Below, one piece after another: positions 60,946-64,000 of a stretch of DNA of 64,000 nucleotides. Source of the DNA: Eriocheir sinensis. Lineage: Eukaryota > Arthropoda > Malacostraca > Decapoda > Varunidae. Position numbers and translations under genes: made by a program. The stretch is taken from positions 4,806,610 to 4,870,609 of the forward strand of contig NC_066518.1 in NCBI RefSeq assembly GCF_024679095.1. Direction: 5' to 3'. The first letter of the stretch is position 1. The number at the start of each line of letters is the position of its first letter. The notes below the pieces were generated by a model. That model made no database searches, was not told the DNA's origin, and worked only from the letters and a program-made list of their open reading frames with translations.

Positions 60946-61567
60946 AATGAATACCCACTCGATCGGGGAATATGTCGCGTGATTTATCCCGATTCGTGAC
61001 ATGAGGCCCACCGTAGGCCCCCACACGCACCCACACACATGCACCCACCCACCCCCACGCACGCACGGACGCACGCAAAGGTAGGCACTCAGACAGACAC
61101 GCAGAGAAGTACCTAACTAGGCAGAACACACATGCACATTTAGGCACGCACATATATAAAGACAGACAGGCAGGCAGGATACTACTACCACTGCTATTAT
61201 TGTGTTTCTTTTAGGTTCAAGGTACAAAAGAATGGCCACACTACCCCTGGAAATGCCCGAAACTCCTACGACAGCCTTGTTTTAAGAATATGACCCAAAG
61301 CTGGACTAAGCACATTTCTCCTCATTGTTTAACGACGCAAAGACAGCATTTTCTTTCCCTTTAAACTCCTCATTCTATCGTGGCCCTCCGCCCTATCATC
61401 ATACTCCTCATACGATCATTCTTACTGCACGCCACCTCACCTCTGAGCGCTGGACACATTGCTCCTGAAGGTGTCGTGAACGGCGTTGTAGCGGCGTAGA
61501 GGCCACACGCCCTTGAGGCCCCTGTAGCTCTCCTTGGGCAGGTAGCGCGTGCAGTCCTCCTCGCCCC
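51206..61567 (-). CDS. Putative secreted cystine-knot (Spaetzle-like) protein with mucin-like tail, 5' partial
   Basis: Five exons join in phase: 61441-61567, 60664-60731, 55458-55591, 53828-54622, 51206-53416 (1,110 codons seen). Order in the protein: 'DCTRYLPKESYRGLKGVW', resembling the first strand of Spaetzle cystine knots (C..Y..P....KG.W); a Cys triplet; 'VRTCHAPTCAF', 'FVCTQ' and 'PSQCRCE', the C...C / C.Q / C.C spacing of a knot; a disordered linker; a possible furin site 'RKRR'; an unrecognised domain with two Cys and N-glycosylation sites (NQT, NVT); then about 580 residues of PTDTTT-type repeats and the end 'RILFGRLM'. Spaetzle proteins are Toll ligands activated by cleavage before the knot and normally end at it; this one does not. 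No signal peptide is seen because the 5' exon(s) are not identified. The family call is tentative. Confidence 0.6.
51540..53310. repeat. Coding minisatellite, 30-39-bp units
   Basis: On the plus strand the unit is GGTGTCTGTTGGTGTCGG + TGTGTCGGTGGTG; copies differ by point changes (TGTG/GAG) and by whole GGT triplets, so the minus-strand frame is kept throughout. Plus-strand frames are also open as a side effect. Confidence 0.95.
53828..54622 (-). CDS. Cystine-knot gene, fourth exon seen
   Basis: It begins 'EMTLQEMYVENK' and completes the knot with 'VLVPSQCRCE'. Then come a Pro/Ser/Thr/Gly-rich linker, 'RKRR' (54161-54172), and an Ala/Leu-rich helical region with two Cys. Phase 0 at both ends (CTTCTCCAG, GTGAGA). 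265 codons. Confidence 0.85.
54642..54701. repeat. (CA)n microsatellite near an acceptor
   Basis: About 30 CA units (TG on the gene strand) end about 19 bp before the acceptor of the fourth exon seen. Confidence 0.95.
54704..55457. other. Intron of cystine-knot gene, nothing recognised
   Basis: No repeat or coding segment was identified. Confidence 0.4.
55458..55591 (-). CDS. Cystine-knot gene, third exon seen
   Basis: It encodes 'GYVQPVLVRTCHAPTCAF' and 'HLEAFVCTQ', the central knot strands. The acceptor is GTGTTGCAG and the donor GTGAGT. Duplicated versions of its first bases lie upstream in the intron. Confidence 0.8.
55592..56090. repeat. CAC/CAT-rich tandem array with duplicated splice-acceptor cassettes
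   Basis: Units of about 135 bp share CACGCTTTCCCTTGCAACAT, AGTACCGGAACCATCATCAA and ACCAGTAACCCCTTTAA. The CACGCTCT..CCTGCAACACC motif, which is the complement of the real acceptor plus exon start, recurs near 55725, 55865, 55965 and 56015. Confidence 0.85.
56345..56470. mobile_element. Diverged copy of the mariner-like element interior
   Basis: It shares ATTATTGTTAAAA, the GGCAATAGTTA/TGCAATAGTTA word and GATCTGGCAAC/AATCTGGCAAC with about 4690-4815 in the same order. Confidence 0.55.
56745..56805 (+). mobile_element. SINE fragment
   Basis: GATGGCGCCACTATAA followed by GCCTGCGCCA..ACGGGCTGG matches the SINE body at 35750-35800. Confidence 0.6.
56806..57430. other. Intron of cystine-knot gene, unassigned repeat-like sequence
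   Basis: Phrases such as GTGATTAAA(A)GTCGACG and 'ACGATTAAATGACTGAAGG' recur in modified form (for example near 58230), suggesting an old dispersed repeat. No coding content. Confidence 0.35.
57430..58185 (+). mobile_element. Non-LTR retrotransposon fragment, internally deleted
   Basis: About 57640-57790 encodes 'YFERLYTADPP' and 'PPSLDEVREAVVKLR', typical of the region before the RT domain. It then jumps at about 57800 to 'LPVLLYGCETWTLNGDLERR', typical of the C-terminal part. Stops and shifts break it. The catalytic RT core is absent. A preceding piece (57440-57505) resembles 34322-34383. Confidence 0.7.
58560..58619. repeat. (CA)n plus A-tract
   Basis: About 18 CA units run into about 23 A. 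Confidence 0.95.
58760..59235. repeat. 96-bp tandem repeat, about five copies
   Basis: The unit contains CAGCAGAAGGGTCAAAC, CATAAAACTACCCGTGGAAA and TAATCCGGTTCTAATGAGTT. The last three copies are nearly identical. The array lies within a longer dispersed repeat whose other copies are near 61209-61300 and 63890-64000. Confidence 0.9.
59472..59520. repeat. (CA)n microsatellite
   Basis: About 24 CA units in the intron of the cystine-knot gene. Confidence 0.95.
59930..60600. repeat. Long purine-rich (GGA/GAA) tract
   Basis: Some 650 bp are overwhelmingly A/G on the plus strand (polypyrimidine on the gene strand), with GGAGGA and GAAGAA runs. Long open frames here are compositional. Confidence 0.85.
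60664..60731 (-). CDS. Cystine-knot gene, second exon seen
   Basis: It encodes 'SDGCCCGEDVRLELPVTLIT'. The acceptor CGTGCAG is preceded by (GT)n instead of a normal pyrimidine tract; the donor is GTCAGT. The phases fit both neighbours. Confidence 0.72.
60735..60758. repeat. (CA)n at an acceptor
   Basis: A CA run whose complement (GT)n leads directly into the GTGCAG acceptor of the second exon seen. Confidence 0.9.
60845..60945. repeat. (GTCT)n and (GT)n composite repeat
   Basis: TGTCTGTCTGTC, CTTGCCTCTAGATTCACCCC, then (GT)n. The same composite is at about 63703-63785. Confidence 0.85.
61209..61300. repeat. Dispersed copy of the 96-bp repeat family
   Basis: TTCAAGGTACAAAAGAATGG, CTACCCCTGGAAATGCCC and ATGACCCAAAG match the array at 58760-59300 in the same order. 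Confidence 0.65.
61441..61567 (-). CDS. Cystine-knot gene, first exon seen
   Basis: It encodes 'EEDCTRYLPKESYRGLKG' to 'NVSSAQ'. Acceptor TGTGTTGCAG and donor GTGAGG are good; entry phase 1 means a further upstream exon exists, which I could not find in 61568-64000. NVS is a potential glycosylation site. Confidence 0.75.
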
Positions 61568-61687
61568 CTGCAACACAACACAACATATGAGAGGATAAAG
61601 AGGAGGAAGAGGAAGAAAACATGGAGAGAGAAAAAGAGGCGAGATTATGGGATCATTAACCAAGGTCCTCCGCCTAAGAGGCTATTA

Positions 61688-61920
61688 CAGTGAGCAAATT
61701 TTCCGTGGCTCTTCAGTCAAACCACGATTTCCGCTGGCGTGGTTCTCATTTGTTTCTTGTTATTGCTGCTGCTGATGATGGTGAGTAATACCGTCGTCCT
61801 TCAGTGAAATCTACCGTAGCTTTGGAAGATCGTGGACACGTCAGAAAACCACGGAAATATGAGAACCACGCCAGCGGAAATCGTGGTTTGACTGAAGATC
61901 CACGGAAAATTTGCCCAGTG
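61688..61920. mobile_element. MITE with ~65-bp TIRs
   Basis: The left end CAGTGAGCAAATTTTCCGTG and right end are inverted copies through ACCACGATTTCCGCTGGCG and GTGGTTCTCAT. The flanks are ...TTA and TAA..., compatible with a TA target. No coding content. Confidence 0.75.
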
Positions 61921-61924
61921 TAAT

Positions 61925-62550
61925 ACCCCCTTTAGCCTTGCCCATCACCCGCCTCACACCCGCACATTAGGATGAAAGGGCCTTGCTCTTCTTGACTTTG
62001 ACATTAATTAAGTATTCGTCTCTTCACTCAGCTTCGGCCGCGTGCCCCCAGACGTTGTGGCACGAAGTATATTTGCAAACAATCAATCGTCTTGTCATCG
62101 TTCGTCATCTGCATTGCAATGGTAAATTATATGCATATTCTTTTGTTCTTGAAGCCTGACACGGGTTTTAAAAGCTTGTCATAAATATTTTTTAAAAGAT
62201 TACTATTACTCAGTGCTTTGAAGGTGTTGACACGGTGCGCGCGAGTAGAAAATTTATGGTGAAAGTGTAAGGTGACTTATTAGACTGTACACGATGCACC
62301 GAAATAGCCAGCAGCCTGACGCCTTGTGGAGGTCTATACAAGGTAATGTCGTCTTGAATGGAATGTCAAATAGCCTGTGAAATTGACTCTATTGGTAGAC
62401 GCGCAGCCAAAAAGCTCGTCTCCATCTTTAGTGTAAAGAAATGATACGAAGACGAAAAATGAAACAACCTTCCGGCAGCCTCGCTTTGGCACTACTGAGG
62501 ATGAAACTTAATAGTGTACGATAAACATCCCGGACAAAATTAATTATGAG
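61925..62550. other. Non-coding, nothing recognised
   Basis: Searched for an upstream exon of the cystine-knot gene (signal peptide followed by a phase 1 donor on the minus strand); none was convincing. Confidence 0.4.
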
Positions 62551-62554
62551 CCAT

Positions 62555-62635
62555 TAATGTCTGCACCATAACGGGCTGGGGCCGACCATCATAACCCACT
62601 GAAAAAGCCTACCGGTGTCATAGCCAGAACGTATG

Positions 62636-62636
<1 letters not shown>
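62555..62636 (+). mobile_element. SINE 3' end
   Basis: ACGGGCTGGGGCCGACCATC and AAGCCTACCGGTGTCATAG match the SINE at 35540, and a (TA)n follows here too. Confidence 0.6.

Positions 62637-62709
<73 letters not shown>
62637..62709. repeat. (TA)n microsatellite
   Basis: A pure TA run directly after a SINE 3' end. Confidence 0.95.
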
Positions 62710-62711
<2 letters not shown>

Positions 62712-63026
62712 CTACATTATCTTTTGGCCTTATTATCTTGTTTCACGGGAGCTGTTCTGAAGCTGCCTTTCTGAACCACTAGTCAATAATAAACCACTCT
62801 CATCCCTGCCGAGCACCTCCTCCCTGCAGTCCAGACACGCGAAACCATTACGTACTTTCCAATAATATCACATTTTATGGGAGCGGCCCTGACCCTGCCA
62901 TCTTGAACCACCAAGGCTATACACACCACTTTATATCCCCGCCAAGCACCTTCCCACACTCTCATTGAAGCCTGAAGCCAGTGATTTTTTTGTCATGAAT
63001 ATCATGTTCATGGGAGGTGCACGTTC

Positions 63027-63069
63027 AGCCCGTGAGGCGCCAGGCGGCCCGCCTGGCGCCTCACGGGCT
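63027..63069. repeat. GC-rich palindrome, 21-bp arms, 1-base spacer
   Basis: AGCCCGTGAGGCGCCAGGCG + G is followed after one C by its exact reverse complement. It could form a very stable hairpin. Confidence 0.95.
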
Positions 63070-63702
63070 TCCTCATCGGCCGCATCAGAGCTCTCACTTT
63101 GATTTTTCTTGAGCCGCTAAGTCTGAGTGAGCGCTGGTCGTTCCGCCAGTGTGACGCATTTTTCGTGGGCTTTGACTGTTTAAATTTTCAGGGAATCGAC
63201 AAAGTACAAAGCATGAAACTGGCCGACGAGATGGCCCCGCGCGTCAATCTAGCGAGCATAACAAAAAGTTTGCCACACACACACGGTCACCGGCCCAGGC
63301 AATACATAGCAGTTGTATGCTCTTTTTCTTCTTTCTTTGGGGTAAGAAAGTGATATTCCCAGCGCGTCACAGCGATATCCAGAGACCATAATAAAAGTTC
63401 ACCCCACACATGAAGTCACCAGGCCATGCAGTAAGAGTTGTATACTTTTTCTCGCCTCCTGTATCTGTGAACGTACTGTGCAATACTTCGTGAAAATGCG
63501 TGACTCTGGGGCGCTTCATCAGTGAACGGCGTTGTAATCCTCCAGTCATACTCGTATATCTATATTATTTTTTTCCTTTACGGCAATAATTGATAACTTC
63601 AAACCATCGAACTCTGCCACGCTTCATCCCTCTGCTCTAGTGTTATTCTCCTTGGGTTCGCCGCATATTAATTAACTCCTCTGAACTTCGTCACGATTAG
63701 AA

Positions 63703-63785
63703 TGTCTGTCTGTCTGTCTCTATGCATATCTTGCCTCTGGAATCACCCCCTGTCGTGTGTGTGTGTGTGTGTGTGCGCGCGCGTA
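63703..63785. repeat. Second (GTCT)n/(GT)n composite
   Basis: Same order as 60845-60945: TGTCTGTCTGTC, CTTGCCTCTGGAATCACCCC, (GT)n. Confidence 0.8.
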
Positions 63786-63889
63786 TAATTTTCCGGCTAA
63801 TCCCACGCTGCTCCGGAGGCATTATAACTTACAGAGCCTAAGAACGCTTCAGGAATATGCGGACTGGTCTCTAGTTAGTACTGTCAGTC

Positions 63890-64000
63890 TCTTCCACCCC
63901 TCACATCTATTTCCAAGGTCCGAAAAGTAGATCAGCCGGGTACTAATGAGTGTTCTTTAAGGCTCATGGTACAGAAGAAGGGTCAAACTACCCCTGGAAA
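63890..64000. repeat. Dispersed copy of the 96-bp repeat family at the window edge
   Basis: CATCTATTTCCAAGGTCCGA and GAAGAAGGGTCAAACTACCC match about 58725-58840; it is cut by the end of the window. Confidence 0.75.

Noticed and set aside
62783..62965. Signal-peptide exon of the cystine-knot gene
   Set aside because: The 60-codon minus-strand frame lacks a clear hydrophobic core and cleavage site and has no convincing phase 1 donor.

Overview
This is a eukaryotic, arthropod-type genomic window, most likely from a decapod crustacean and probably a crab. The evidence is three multi-exon genes with GT-AG introns, very dense microsatellites ((TA)n, (CA)n, (TTA)n), tRNA-derived SINEs, non-LTR retrotransposons and many fold-back or terminal-inverted-repeat (TIR) elements. 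The crab assignment is inference. No prokaryotic features, CRISPR arrays or rRNA genes were seen.

Layout. (1) 1-5374: no convincing gene; a fold-back element (522-1134) and a Tc1/mariner-pogo-like element (4147-5238). (2) 5375-32630, plus strand: a 16-coding-exon gene whose exon phases all agree, giving a 3,966-residue reading frame. I call it an MGA (MAX gene-associated protein) orthologue because it carries both the cysteine-rich MGA domain and a C-terminal bHLH-leucine zipper. No T-box is visible in this window. Its introns hold a hAT-like element, fold-back elements, piggyBac-like remnants, a SINE head and a LINE fragment. (3) 32630-36287: intergenic, with SINEs, (TA)n tracts and a possible Tigger transposase remnant. 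(4) 36288-48966, minus strand: a complete BBS5 gene (BBSome subunit, cilium), eight coding exons plus a duplicated alternative first exon; 344 residues with exon 1a. It is tail-to-tail with MGA. (5) 48967-51205: intergenic. (6) 51206-61567, minus strand: the 3' five exons of a gene with a Spaetzle-like cystine-knot segment, a possible furin site, an unrecognised Cys-containing region and a Thr/Pro-rich mucin-like tail. The tail is encoded by a minisatellite of about 2 kb. The 5' end was not found. (7) 61568-64000: repeats only.

The genes have no evident joint function: MGA is a nuclear transcriptional regulator, BBS5 is ciliary, and the third protein looks extracellular. What unites the window is structural. 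Repeats sit very close to exon boundaries: a LINE 3' end against a BBS5 splice donor, (TG)n against acceptors, and duplicated acceptor cassettes. Inverted repeats flank BBS5 exons 3-6. There is a perfect 66-bp palindrome in BBS5 intron 7.
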